Assembly: GCF_030269925.1 (NCBI RefSeq)
Contig: NC_085112.1
Span: 12,153,501 to 12,217,500 of the forward strand
DNA: 64,000 bases
Origin: Bombyx mori
Taxonomy: Eukaryota; Arthropoda; Insecta; Lepidoptera; Bombycidae
Direction of reading: 5' to 3'
Positions 1 to 9,995 of the stretch are shown piece by piece. The position numbers were made by a program, and so were the translations under genes. Positions within the stretch are counted from its first letter, which is position 1. Each line of letters opens with the position of its first letter. Below the pieces are notes generated by a model. That model was not told the DNA's origin, ran no database searches, and saw only the letters and a program-made list of their open reading frames with translations.

Positions 1-209
1 TGGCCCGAAGGCCTTTCCAGTTTCACCAGGACAGGTGGGCGAGCAAAGGCTCAGCCAAGAGGGGTGGGATTTGCTAAGAACTGCCCGAGCGCCTCCGAAG
101 GAGACCTAACAACTCAAGAGCAATTGTTTCGCGAATGAATCTACTACCGGATCGGAATCGCGACCCGCTGAGAAGATCCGGCGAGAAACTCAGCGGGCTG
201 ATGCATGGG

Positions 210-3086
210 TTAGGTTGCACGTCGACCTCTTTGTCGAGTTCGACGAGTACGGTTACCGGGGTCCCTAAGCCTGCCCCTAGTATTAGAGCTGAAGGCATCT
301 AATGCAAAGGTTATTGGATCTGATGGATCCGTAAGGACGTGTCTAGGGCGTCGACGGTGACTGGCTCCTGCATGATCAGGATTCGGGGAGTAGTCAGCGG
401 CGGCAACGATAAGGCGATTATCATGACGCATAGCCTTATCGAAGTATCGTTCCGACGCTGACTTCATGTATTTCCGAATTGATTCGAGGCCCAGGTCGTC
501 GTGTAGGTCAACGTTCCTCACGAACCACGGAGCCCCGACAGCTAACCTGCAAAAGCGGGATTGTAGGGATTGGAGGGTGTCTATGTGTGTGCGGGCCGCG
601 TGAGCGAACACCACACTCGCGTAAGTCATGACGGGCCTTATGCAAGTTTTGTAAAGTGTCACCTTGTTCCGAAGGGACATTTTACTCCGCTTACAGATCA
701 TGGGGTAGAGTCTACCGAGAATAAACGCGGCACGGTCACGGACTGATTTTATATGCGGGCGGAATGTCATCGATGCATCCAGGGTAACGCCCAGGTACTT
801 GACCTTCCTAGCCCAGGGTATGGGTTGTCTAAAGAGAGTAATCGGGGGTGTGAGATTCCTCCTCCTAATCCGGGAGGAAATCCGTGTGGAGCTTCCCCTC
901 TGAAATAGCACCGCAGTACTTTTCGCTGGGTTGATGTCTATGCGCCATTTTCGGAACCACTGTCCTAGGGCTAGGGCTGCGCTCTGAAGCTTCTTCGCGA
1001 TTAGGGACTTATTTCTACTAGAATAGTAAACAGTCGTGTCGTCGGCGAATAAAGCTAAATGGGTCGGCGGCGACCGGGGAACATCGTTGACGAATAAGCT
1101 AAATAGGAGGGGTGAGAGGACAGAGCCTTGCGGGACTCCAGCTGTGAGAGGTCGTGGGGAGGAGCGGGTTCCCTCGACTCGATATCGAAAAGAGCGGTTC
1201 GACAAGAAGTCCCGTATGATGAGCACGAGACTATCCGGCACGCCCATGTTGAATAGTTTGAAAATCAAACCATTGTGCCAGACTTTGTCGAACGCTTTTG
1301 CGACGTCGAAGAAGAGAGCTCCCGTGTATAACGGTTTTGGTCGATTAAGCCCCACAAGAATGTGCTCCGTGAGGCGGTGCACCTGTTGAACGCATGAGTG
1401 ATTTGTACGGAATCCGAATTGTTCATCGATAAGAATGCCCTTGGATGAGACGAAGTCTCTGAGGCGTTTGTAGAGCAGACGCTCATACAGTTTGCCTAGA
1501 GACATGAGGAGGCTAATCGGGCGGTAGCTCGTCGGATGATTTTTTGGTTTACCGGGTTTATGTATGCCGATAACGTCCGCTTCTTTCCACACCGCGGGAA
1601 AGATACAGTTCGCCATAGCGGCATTGAAAATAGATGCCAACATCACGATGAGTTGGACGGGTAGAAGTTTAATAACGCGGTTGGATATACCGTCGGAACC
1701 GGGAGCCTTGCGAGGACGTAGGTCTTTGATCAAGTCTTTAACTTCCATCGGGGTGACGGGTGGTAACGCATCAGAGGGTGGCAAGGAGGCTCTGCGTTCT
1801 ACCTCACTGTCTACTAATTCTACATGAACAGGGTCCACGGATTGAGTGCTGGGCGTGCACTGGGTTTGCAATGTATCGGCCAGCAGCTCTGCTTTTTCGT
1901 CATCATCGAACGCCGCGAGTCGGCCTGAGGGGCCTACGAGGGGGGGCATACTTACTACCGTATCCGATTTGAGAGTACGAGCTAAGCGGTAGTAAGACCT
2001 TTGGGAGGGCGCGAGTCCTTCTAAGAAATCAGACCATCTGGCATCTCGGACTTCGGCGATGCGAGACTTTACGTCGCGTTGGAGGGCACGCATTCGAATA
2101 CGATTTTCCGCGGTAGGATACCTGTCGTAGGTGCGTATCGAGGCGTTCTTAGCTCTAAGGAGTTCCCTAATATCGTCGGACAATTTGAAGCGGTGAAGGA
2201 AGTCCTCCGCTACAACTTGTTTCGATGACCTATCTAATGTCGAGGTGATGTGTGACGTTAAGATGTCTATGGCTTCAGCGGTATCCTGAGGAGACGGGAT
2301 AGAGTCCGGGTTAAGCGGGAGCGATGGTGGATCAGATTCAGCCAGGCTGATGCCCAGCGTGTGCCAATCCACCACAGTCCTCGTGACGGGAACGGAATCG
2401 GGAGCGCGACCGAGCTTCATAACGACGGGACGGTGGTCTGAATCTAACTCTGAAACTACTTCGATCGAGTGTAAGCGCAGAGTTACGTTTTTTAATAACG
2501 CTATGTCGAGTATATCCGGGCGATGCGCGATATTTAGCGGGTAGTGAGTCAGGGTTAGCGGAGCGACGATATCGAAGGCGAGATCATCGACTAACGCGTC
2601 AAGCCGCCTGCCATTCGGGGTTGTGGTGTGTGAGTTCCACCTGATGTGTTTACAATTTAGGTCGCCCGCCAGAATGACAGAGCTCCCCATACCGAGCAGC
2701 GCCTCGATATCACTGCTTAGAACGATCTTATCCGGTGGAAGATAAACAGACGCGATAACGATCGGCGCGTGTCCCGTCAGTGAGATTCGGCACACTGATG
2801 CTTCGATATTAGCGAGCGCGGGAGGATCGAGCGGGACGCAATGCAGGGCTCTTCTATAGTAAATGACGGTACCACCACCACGGGCTGAGAGCCTGTCGTT
2901 CCTGACCATGTTATAGTTCGCGATTTTAGGGTCACGGCGCGCGGGCTTAAGTAGGGTCTCCTGCACTAAAAAGATATCAATTTGGTGGTCACGCAAAAAG
3001 TCAGAAACCTGATCACGTTGATTTGCGAGACCGTAAGCGTTAAAAAATCCTATCGTTACGGATAGGGGCTTTATTCTACTTATATT
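210..3086 (-). CDS. Retrotransposon ORF2: AP-like endonuclease and reverse transcriptase
   Basis: This ORF would nick target DNA and copy element RNA there (target-primed reverse transcription). Counting from position 2996, the endonuclease occupies about residues 1-200, with QETLL near residue 12, AGDLNCKH near 112 and SDHRPVV near 187. The reverse transcriptase occupies about 420-700, with KAPGSDG, DVAKAFDKVWH, GVPQGSVLSPLLF and the catalytic ALFADDT (DNA 1035-1055). A C-terminal region with CKRSK and HDDLGLESIRKYM follows. No RNase H domain is seen. The open frame extends upstream of 2996 to 3086 and there encodes IGFFNAYGLANQ, the usual start of this endonuclease family. That extension contains no ATG, so translation may depend on reinitiation after ORF1 (stop at 3107-3109), or this copy has lost its start codon. 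No internal stop or frameshift is seen, so it may encode a working enzyme. Confidence 0.9.
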   Translation of the reverse strand, partial: NISRIKPLSVTIGFFNAYGLANQRDQVSDFLRDHQIDIFLVQETLLKPARRDPKIANYNMVRNDRLSARGGGTVIYYRRALHCVPLDPPALANIEASVCRISLTGHAPIVIASVYLPPDKIVLSSDIEALLGMGSSVILAGDLNCKHIRWNSHTTTPNGRRLDALVDDLAFDIVAPLTLTHYPLNIAHRPDILDIALLKNVTLRLHSIEVVSELDSDHRPVVMKLGRAPDSVPVTRTVVDWHTLGISLAESDPPSLPLNPDSIPSPQDTAEAIDILTSHITSTLDRSSKQVVAEDFLHRFKLSDDIRELLRAKNASIRTYDRYPTAENRIRMRALQRDVKSRIAEVRDARWSDFLEGLAPSQRSYYRLARTLKSDTVVSMPPLVGPSGRLAAFDDDEKAELLADTLQTQCTPSTQSVDPVHVELVDSEVERRASLPPSDALPPVTPMEVKDLIKDLRPRKAPGSDGISNRVIKLLPVQLIVMLASIFNAAMANCIFPAVWKEADVIGIHKPGKPKNHPTSYRPISLLMSLGKLYERLLYKRLRDFVSSKGILIDEQFGFRTNHSCVQQVHRLTEHILVGLNRPKPLYTGALFFDVAKAFDKVWHNGLIFKLFNMGVPDSLVLIIRDFLSNRSFRYRVEGTRSSPRPLTAGVPQGSVLSPLLFSLFVNDVPRSPPTHLALFADDTTVYYSSRNKSLIAKKLQSAALALGQWFRKWRIDINPAKSTAVLFQRGSSTRISSRIRRRNLTPPITLFRQPIPWARKVKYLGVTLDASMTFRPHIKSVRDRAAFILGRLYPMICKRSKMSLRNKVTLYKTCIRPVMTYASVVFAHAARTHIDTLQSLQSRFCRLAVGAPWFVRNVDLHDDLGLESIRKYMKSASERYFDKAMRHDNRLIVAAADYSPNPDHAGASHRRRPRHVLTDPSDPITFALDAFSSNTRGRLRDPGNRTRRTRQRGRRAT

Positions 3087-3106
3087 CTACTTATATACGC
3101 CATTGA

Positions 3107-4780
3107 TTACCGGCGGAGTGAGGGGAGGACGTACGTATTTAATGACGCGTATACGTCGGCGTATTCCTGCACAACGGCGATAAAGTGTTGTGCAGTGGAG
3201 GCAGCGCGAATGGCGTCGCCCAAAGCGTTAACGCGCTCAAAGTTGATCGACTGAAAGAAGTCGATCGCTAAAGCGAGATTGTCGGACGCGGTCGGAGGGC
3301 AGGTCGCGGGAGAGGGACGAGTCGCGGGGGCGGGACGAATCGCGGAGGAGGGAGTTGTAGCCGTGTTCGTGTACGGCAGCGGTTTTGCCCAGGCCGAGAC
3401 ACTGGGCACCGCCGCCGGAACGAACGCTGGCTTAGCCTGCGACGCAGAGGGTGCCGAGGCTTTGATGTCTGGGCCGGAAGCTCGGAGGCGGTTTTGGCGG
3501 GCGACGCGGCGATTTATTTTAGGGGCTCGGGGGCAACCACGGTAATTCGCGGGGTGACCCTGTGTTCGACACAGGACGCAGCTAGGCGGTTCCGTCGCGG
3601 TTTTTTGGTCGCGAGCGCAGAGGGCCGTGGCGTGATCGCCCAAACACTTAACACATCGGGGGCGCGCGTGACAGTTACGGGAAGAGTGCCCGTACAATTG
3701 ACAGTTATGGCACTGGCTAGGAGTGCCTTTTTTATGGGGGGCTTCGACAGCGATACCAGAGAGCCTACAGACGGTCTGTGTGTTAAAGATTTTCTTACCC
3801 TCGGGGGTAGGCTGGAGAGCGACTAGAGCCATATTATATGGCTCCCTACCGCGACCGGTGTGCATACGGTGCACAGAATTCACTGGTAGGCCTTGTTCTA
3901 ACAGGTCGGCTTTTACGAGCTCTACATCTAACTCTTTAGGGATTCCGCGTATTACAACGCGGAGTTCGCGCTCCTCCTGGAGCGTATACGTATGGAAACT
4001 TATACGCTCCTTACGGAGGTAAGAAGAGAGGGCCCTATGGTCGTCGGGTGTTTGAACCTTAATTTGAATGCCGTTCGCGAGGTTACGGGCATTCGTGAAA
4101 TTTATATTTTTGGCCTTAAGGGCCAGGCAAACTCGATCCCAAGCTGCCTTCTCCTGAAGGATAACCGGGGGAGGGGTCTGGGTTTTATTTTGTGCCACCG
4201 GACGCGGCGACGGAGTGGCACGGGCTGGGGGCGCAACGGGAGTCTGAGGGCGGGGGCGCGACGCGTTCACGGCTTTGCTAATTTTAGCGGCCGCGGGAGC
4301 TCGAGACTCCGCGGCACGCTTCTTACCCTTCTGTACCAGGGTGAATCCATCCGTCGATGAGGCGGGGGCGAGGTCGACCTCCATGTCCGAGTCAGAGTCG
4401 GAGCACGAGGAGGCGGGTGCAGGCGACCTACGAGCAAGTGTAGGTGTTTTAGAGGGCGCGACGGAGGCCGCGGATGATCGCTCAGCTGAAACGATGGTCA
4501 CGGCGGACGACGCAGCAGCTTTTCTCGCCAGTATAGGCGACACGGGAGCGGCAGGCACGACAGAGGCTGCGGTGCTCAATGCAGAAGCTCTGCACGCAGG
4601 TACAGGCGACGCAGGAGCAGCGAGCGCGGCGGAGTCCTCGAGAGGGCTCGCAGTGTGATTGGCCTTGAAGGCCAAAAACTCCGAGGCGAGCTGTGGATGG
4701 CGAAGTCGGAGGAATTCCGCGAATACAGCGTCCATGATCGCTGAGTACCCAGGTGGGGCGGCCCCGGGTCTTGAAAACAC
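3107..4780 (-). CDS. Retrotransposon ORF1: gag-like nucleic-acid-binding protein
   Basis: Frame of 557 codons. The N-terminal half is low complexity, rich in Ala, Pro and Ser, with an acidic patch DSDSDMEVD near residue 130. The middle (about 270-360) resembles the domain that precedes zinc fingers in Jockey-type ORF1 proteins, with VVIRGIPKELDVELVKADL followed by MALVALQPTPEGKKIF. Three zinc knuckles follow: CHNCQLYGHSSRNC, CVKCLGDHATALC and CVLCRTQGHPANYRGC. The family role is to bind element RNA and form the ribonucleoprotein. The start may be the first Met (4780) or the Met at residue 16 (4735, MDAVFAEFLRLRHPQ), which looks more like other ORF1 starts. The stop lies 20 bases upstream of the open ORF2 frame. 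No disruption is seen. Confidence 0.87.
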   Translation of the reverse strand: MFSRPGAAPPGYSAIMDAVFAEFLRLRHPQLASEFLAFKANHTASPLEDSAALAAPASPVPACRASALSTAASVVPAAPVSPILARKAAASSAVTIVSAERSSAASVAPSKTPTLARRSPAPASSCSDSDSDMEVDLAPASSTDGFTLVQKGKKRAAESRAPAAAKISKAVNASRPRPQTPVAPPARATPSPRPVAQNKTQTPPPVILQEKAAWDRVCLALKAKNINFTNARNLANGIQIKVQTPDDHRALSSYLRKERISFHTYTLQEERELRVVIRGIPKELDVELVKADLLEQGLPVNSVHRMHTGRGREPYNMALVALQPTPEGKKIFNTQTVCRLSGIAVEAPHKKGTPSQCHNCQLYGHSSRNCHARPRCVKCLGDHATALCARDQKTATEPPSCVLCRTQGHPANYRGCPRAPKINRRVARQNRLRASGPDIKASAPSASQAKPAFVPAAVPSVSAWAKPLPYTNTATTPSSAIRPAPATRPSPATCPPTASDNLALAIDFFQSINFERVNALGDAIRAASTAQHFIAVVQEYADVYASLNTYVLPSLRR

Positions 4781-4900
4781 TCGCCTTGCGGCGAGGCCCC
4801 AACTACTCGGACCTGAGCGGTTCTATTGAACACAGGTGGCAATGCGGCGCGATTACTACAGGACAAAGAAAAAGCACAACAAAACAGAAATTACGAAAAG

Positions 4901-5095
4901 AAACAAAACAAATAAATACTTGCAGGAAACCACTTTGTCGGCAGATGTACCACGAACACAGAAACAACAAAAGGAAACAAAACAAATAAAAACTTCCAGA
5001 AAGAGCACTTAGTCGGCAGATGTACCACAAACACAGGCCGCGCGAACAATGGCCGGGCTAACAAAAGCCGGGCGAACAAAGACCGGGCGATCGAG
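4901..5095 (-). repeat. Direct repeats in the LINE 5' UTR
   Basis: Two imperfect ~74-bp units (about 4901-4974 and 4975-5036) share TCGGCAGATGTACCAC. They are followed by four 15-bp units (5036-5050, 5051-5065, 5066-5080, 5081-5095) of the form RRCCGGGCGAACAAA. They lie between the element's 5' end and ORF1, where internal promoters of LINEs sit. A regulatory role is inference. Confidence 0.75.
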
Positions 5096-5139
5096 TGGAC
5101 GATGAGCACGTCCGCACGTGACGGGTGCCTCTATCGGAA

Positions 5140-5276
5140 TGTGTGAAAGTCAATCGTGAACAATTGTTAAGTACGTATTTCAATAAGAAAAATTGGTACC
5201 CACCTGCGGGATTCGAACACCGTTGCATCGCTATATACGAATGCTCCGGACGTCTTATCCTTTAGGCCACGACGAC
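5140..5276 (-). mobile_element. Bm1 SINE, 5' part (interrupted by the LINE)
   Basis: This is the tRNA-like head of Bm1 in reverse. It starts near 5276, with box A complement at about 5255-5268 and box B complement GGGATTCGAAC at 5208-5218. The body then stops where the Jockey-like LINE begins. SINEs normally lose their 5' end, so a copy that keeps the head but lacks the body suggests the LINE landed in it. The missing 3' part should lie left of the window. Confidence 0.8.
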
Positions 5277-5279
5277 GTA

Positions 5280-6410
5280 AAACATTAGGAGCTATCAGTG
5301 CCGATAACATTATGAATGGTGAAGCCGTAATAGTATCTTGAGAAGACTGGGCTCTTGTTCAGGCATTTTCGTGAAATTTTAGATTTGCGTTCACATACAA
5401 AAAAGTATTGTCGGAAAAAAAACAACCAACATCCAACAAGGCAAGCTCGCGTGCAAGCTATGAAAATGATTGGGGACAAGTATTTCTGTGCTCGTTAAGT
5501 ACGTAACTGGCAACACCAGACTAATCCTGTGCAAGCCAGTGTACTGCCTGTTTCGGTTTCTGGTATAGCTCTACATAAAGTGGAAGTTTTTAATTTATTT
5601 ACTACACGTACGTGGGTGAATGTTTGTTGTTTATTAGCAAACGGCTATGTTTGTTGTATATATTTTTATATTTTTGGAAAATACTTTTCTCTTAGATTAT
5701 TATTTACTACCTCGTATGAAATAGACATGAGGGATCCTCTTTTTTTTTATAAATTTCGGTTTTTAAATGTAGATTTGTTTAATATCCTTAATAAAATAGT
5801 GAAAGCTAAAAATTCGTTGATCCAGTACGTCATTTACTTGAGTTGGAATATGAGAATTTCATTTCCTTGGATTTTTCTACTCTTCCAATAATCGTGGTAG
5901 ATTTTCGTAATATAATACAGTCTACATATGTATGGTTTCATTTCAGTGGGTACTCTTCGAATAATTTTCCACTTGTAACTTTTCTTCTTTAACGGGAATA
6001 TCCGTAAATAGCTATAAGTTTTCATGAAATTCCGAGACGACATACCGCTACTCCACTTTGATTTCCAATCAAGATAAAAACAAGTGATCCGAGCTTATTG
6101 CTAGATTACAATACATTTGATGTTCTCCCTCCGTCGGCTGATTGACAATCTAGACAGGAATGTGCTATTGAAGCTGTTTAATTAACACTGTCACCCTTTC
6201 GACTACGAATCAGAGAATGACAAGGACATACATTGCGAAATCAAATAAAACGAAGAGGATACATATCGACGACCAAACAAATCATTTTGATGGTTCAAAA
6301 TAATAAATTATTACAACAACGAGCAAACTTGCGAAACCGAGCACATGTTTATATAATTAGTGGTTACGGGACCCTATAGATTTCACAATGTTTGTCCAAC
6401 CCGTCGACAT
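5280..6410. other. AT-rich spacer, nothing recognised
   Basis: An open frame at 5529-5891 (120 codons) is T-rich and low in complexity. It has no motif I know and is probably chance. No RNA gene or repeat is recognised in the stretch. Confidence 0.5.
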
Positions 6411-6608
6411 TTTTTTCTTTTTTTTTCTACCCAGCTGAGAGCCTTGAGAGGCTATTTCAGCGTAACCTTAACTAGTAGGTGAGCTCACGGGGCTCAAACC
6501 TGACGACGATGCTACCACGAACCCTAGCAAGAGCCGTGCTTCGCAGAATCTACCACCGGATCGGAGCGAGAAACTCAGTGGGCTGTCTGAGGGTTAGTCC
6601 GTCGACGT
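6411..6608 (-). mobile_element. Jockey-like LINE 3' UTR fragment
   Basis: Poly-T at the left edge, then a block with TCTACCACCGGATCGGA and GAGAAACTCAGTGGGCTG, matching the 3' UTR of the elements at 1-210 and 17256. It is 5' truncated and holds no coding part. Confidence 0.8.
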
Positions 6609-8142
6609 TCATGTACTAGAAATAGGTCTCAATTGCTATGAATTGATGAATTGATGCCAAACTACTTCTCAATGATACGTATGATGAGATGTTAGTATCC
6701 GAAACATTATATTATTATATATGGTGATACATAGCTACCCGTAAAGTCGAAAGGAGATTAAATGGGGCCTTATAACGAGTCAATTCCCACTATTTAAGAA
6801 CCGTAGTAACGCTGTATAACAAACACAAAAAAAAATAAAAAATGTTATTATTTTCACCGATGTGCAAACTCTATTTCAGTAAAATTAAAGAGTAAACTAC
6901 GCAGAATGTACCTACATTTCTACCTGATTCGCGGAACGACAAAAATTTTAAAAGATTTGAAAATGACGGGTTTTGTTTTCCCAACTTGACATTTTCTGCA
7001 GCCAGTACTTGAGCGACATCCTGGTATTGAGGTAGCAAACATTTATTGAATGAAAAGTAGAAAAACTATTACTAAAGTAGACAATTATTAGGTAAAATAG
7101 GTACGTAGGTGTTAAATAATCTGGGTCCCTGACATGACAGCTTACTAGTTTTGACAAAATTTTTGGCTTTGATAATTGATTTTTACGGAGTATTTTGTAA
7201 CACGTTGTATATATATATCATATATAGTATCATAACATTCTTTTACGCAATGTTATACTTCATTGTGTAATTAGATATTTTTTTTGAAGCGTGGACAATA
7301 AACGCGAAATTAAATCGTAAAAGTAGTCTTAACCACGGCTAAGTAAATTTCAGCTTTGATGATTGCTTTTTTAATTAAAGTTTTGCATAAATATTAAATT
7401 TTAATAATGTCTTTCAGCATTTGAGTTTCGAAATTTCACAATTTTAAAGGGCTGAGTTGATATTATAATACTCATTTATTTTAGAAGATACTAATTTAGT
7501 TTTTCTAGTTTTTTTTTCTTGGATTTCGTTGCCAGCAAGAAGCTCCATTACTCAAGTCTAGACTACTTAGTTTTCTCATTGAGTAATTAACCAAGAATTT
7601 TTAAAGCGTTTATTTTAAATGAAGACATTATTAGCTTCTTATTTCAAAATCAACTGAATAATATTTACACAGTTCAAAATTTAATAGTATTCGCATATGT
7701 ACCCATTAAAAGCAATAATTTGAGAACAAATTCAAGATAAGAATAATGATCAAAAAATATAATTGAGACGAATATTAGATTGGACCAGATTCGATCTAAT
7801 AGGTGTGCCACTAACATTTTGGCATCAATTTGTAATTTGTTGCAAAGGAAATTAATTAAAAAAAAAACATTCGGTTTTGTAGCTTACTTCTATATAATGA
7901 AGTAACCATACCGGTAACATTTTGTCGCCACAAAGTGTGTTCCTTCATTTATTGAGAGGCCGCATGGGGGTAATAGGCTCGGCAAACTCAATTTTCAGAT
8001 AATAAAACATTTTAATCAATCGATATTTATGATAAGTTTATATTTCAGTGTATAACAGAGTTGATGAGGTGTTTATAGTTACTACATATAATATGATTAT
8101 AGGTATTTATTAAAATTAAAATGAAAAACTTTGTGAAAACTG
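6609..8142. other. AT-rich spacer
   Basis: Apart from a short run of TA at 7207-7230 and several A or T homopolymers, I see no gene, RNA gene or named repeat. Confidence 0.5.
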
Positions 8143-8390
8143 AATTACTGGCTGTAGGACCTCATGTGAGTCCGCACGGGTAGGTACCACCACCCTGCCT
8201 TTTCTGCCGTGAAGCTGTAATGCGTTTCGGTTTGAAGGGTGGGGCAGCCGTTGTAACTATACTGATACTTTAGAACTTATATCTCAAGGTGGGTGGCGCA
8301 TTTACGTTGTAGATGTCTATGGGCTCCTCCTGTAACCACTTAACACCAGGTGGGCTGTGAGCTCGTCCAGCCATCTAAGCAATAAAAAAA
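8143..8390 (+). mobile_element. Bm1 SINE, 5' truncated
   Basis: Starts at GAATTACTGG and runs through GTAATGCGTTTCGGTTTGAA and the GTAACCACTTAACACC block to a CAATAAAAAAA tail. The tRNA-like head is missing. Confidence 0.92.
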
Positions 8391-9082
8391 TCGTTGCGCT
8401 TAAACACAATTCAGAGTTAATTATTGGTTTGTTCAAATTTTAAAATTAAAACAATTATATGCATTCGAGAGTATATAAATATACTTTATTGTTTAGTAAT
8501 TCTTTTGCACAGCAATTTAACGATCGTGTCGATTTATTACAAAGAGATAGTGCCTATTATAGAACGAAGAATGACAAGCAACTTTTGATCCGGGAAAATG
8601 GCAGGTGTTTCTTGTTTGAATAATAAATTTAGATAAGGTAAAATTGCGTTAAAAATAACGGAATCACATCGTGTATTTTTGAAGGTAACGTTAGGTATCG
8701 GTAGATATCGTGAATAATTCATGTGAAATCGTGATATTCGAAAAGTTATATTTTTAATATTCCTCGATCCTGACGTGCGACACATGCCATTGACATTTTC
8801 AATTATTAAAGGGGAGGAGGAACATTGATGGATTTTACATTGAATGAAAATGTTTTTAAAATTGCTTTCGCATTTTGTTTCACGATTTACATTCAGGTCA
8901 CGTACGTAATGTTTGATGTAAAATGTTATCAAAAGTATTTGATTTCATTTTAACGTATCATGAGTTGGTTGATTTCTATGTAATAAATAATATTTAAACA
9001 ATAGTAGTCGTAATTCGACCATAATCACTCAAGTTTCAGATTAAGTCGATACATTACATTCTTACTTTTGTTTTATTATTAA
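8391..9082. other. Spacer with one unexplained minus-strand open frame
   Basis: A 131-codon frame lies at 8537-8932 on the minus strand. It has no recognisable domain, signal peptide or splice context. In DNA this AT-rich it is more likely a chance opening than a gene. Confidence 0.35.
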
Positions 9083-9486
9083 CTAGAGGTCCCGCAGTAG
9101 TCGAAATTCGACTATAATTAATTGGAATTGTAAGTTTGTATACTATTATGATTGTATTTTATACTTCTATAATCATAAATTTCGCCAAGACTACACTATA
9201 AAAAATATTAACAAAAATTTGACAACAGACGTCAAGAACAAAAGTTTGACAATAAATAGTATGCATTATGCATGCGTGTGTGCGTCAAATACATGGTATG
9301 TAGTGTGTGTAATGTTTTCTTTATTGATTTAATGTATCTTTTATGCATTATTTAAAAAAAATATTAGCATTGTGCACTTCTTCTCAGTATTCTCTATAAG
9401 TGTAGAAAATTTCATACTCCTCCGTCCGCGCAATTTTCGTAAAAAGGGATACAAAGTTTTTGCTTCACATATTAATATATATATAT
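9083..9486 (-). mobile_element. Helitron-like non-autonomous element (CTAG family)
   Basis: Reverse copy of the family also at 33510, 37763 and 58217. The minus-strand 3' end reads a TAGTCGAAATTCGACTA hairpin, a short spacer, then CTAG followed by a T. The other end has the family's GTATTAATATATA-type start, decayed into TA repeats. Confidence 0.68.
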
Positions 9487-9689
9487 TTGAAGGTAGTTAA
9501 AAACGTCAACTAGTTGTAATCTCAATCTTACGTTGTAGTTTCAGTTCATATTACAAGAATATGCTAATTGGCTGTGTAATGTCTGTCTAGTACCACCTCA
9601 TGTCTTTCCCTGGGGCTCGCAAAAGAGTTATCAACGAGAAACAGGGTTCTCCGAGCATTATAGCGGCGTACCGCGACCGTCAATCGGCA

Positions 9690-9995
9690 TTTAATTATGA
9701 TGGGCCGTTTTTTGTAAGGACGCAAGGGTAGGTAGCAAGCACTATACTGATTATTTTTGCCGCAAAACAGTCTTATGCGTAGGAACCAATTTTAGAGTGG
9801 AATAGCCGTTATATAATACCGTTCAGACTTCGAGTGTCATGTGTCAAGCTGAGTGACGAAATTCACGTTGTTGATGTATACGGACTCCGGTAACCACTAA
9901 ACAAAATAGGAATAGTAGAACAACTTAGTAACCATCCGCGCGTAGTTAGAATGGTCCCCAGGGCTACTAACGATTAGGTTAGGAATAAAAAAAAG
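9690..9995 (+). mobile_element. Decayed Bm1 SINE followed by a LINE tail scrap
   Basis: Positions 9690-9925 follow the order of the Bm1 body (GGACGCAAGGGTAGGTA, then the GATGTATACGGACTCCGGTAACC block) with many changes. Positions 9940-9995 resemble the last bases of the Jockey-like 3' UTR before its A-tail (compare 39758-39801). Confidence 0.5.

Larger units (their letters stand above)
1..5140 (-). mobile_element. Jockey-like non-LTR retrotransposon, near full length
   Basis: In sense order this holds a 5' UTR with repeats (about 5110-4781), ORF1 (4780-3107), ORF2 (3086-210) and a 3' UTR that runs off the left edge of the window. ORF1 ends in zinc knuckles. ORF2 has an endonuclease and a reverse transcriptase but no visible RNase H, the layout of the Jockey clade. 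Both frames are uninterrupted. The 3' UTR motif near 130-200 recurs in truncated relatives at 6411, 17256 and 39480-39700. The 5' end abuts the interior of a Bm1 SINE, so the element appears to have inserted into that SINE. The exact 5' boundary (about 5100-5140) and the 3' tail cannot be fixed here. Confidence 0.88.

Noticed and set aside
1036..4658. Several plus-strand frames across the LINE
   Set aside because: Antisense shadows of ORF1 and ORF2, whose motifs are clear on the minus strand.
5529..5891. 120-codon plus-strand frame as a membrane protein
   Set aside because: Phe- and Leu-rich only because the DNA is T-rich; no signal peptide or family resemblance.
8537..8932. 131-codon minus-strand frame as a host gene
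   Set aside because: No motif, no splice context and strongly AT-driven composition; within chance for 64 kb of AT-rich DNA.
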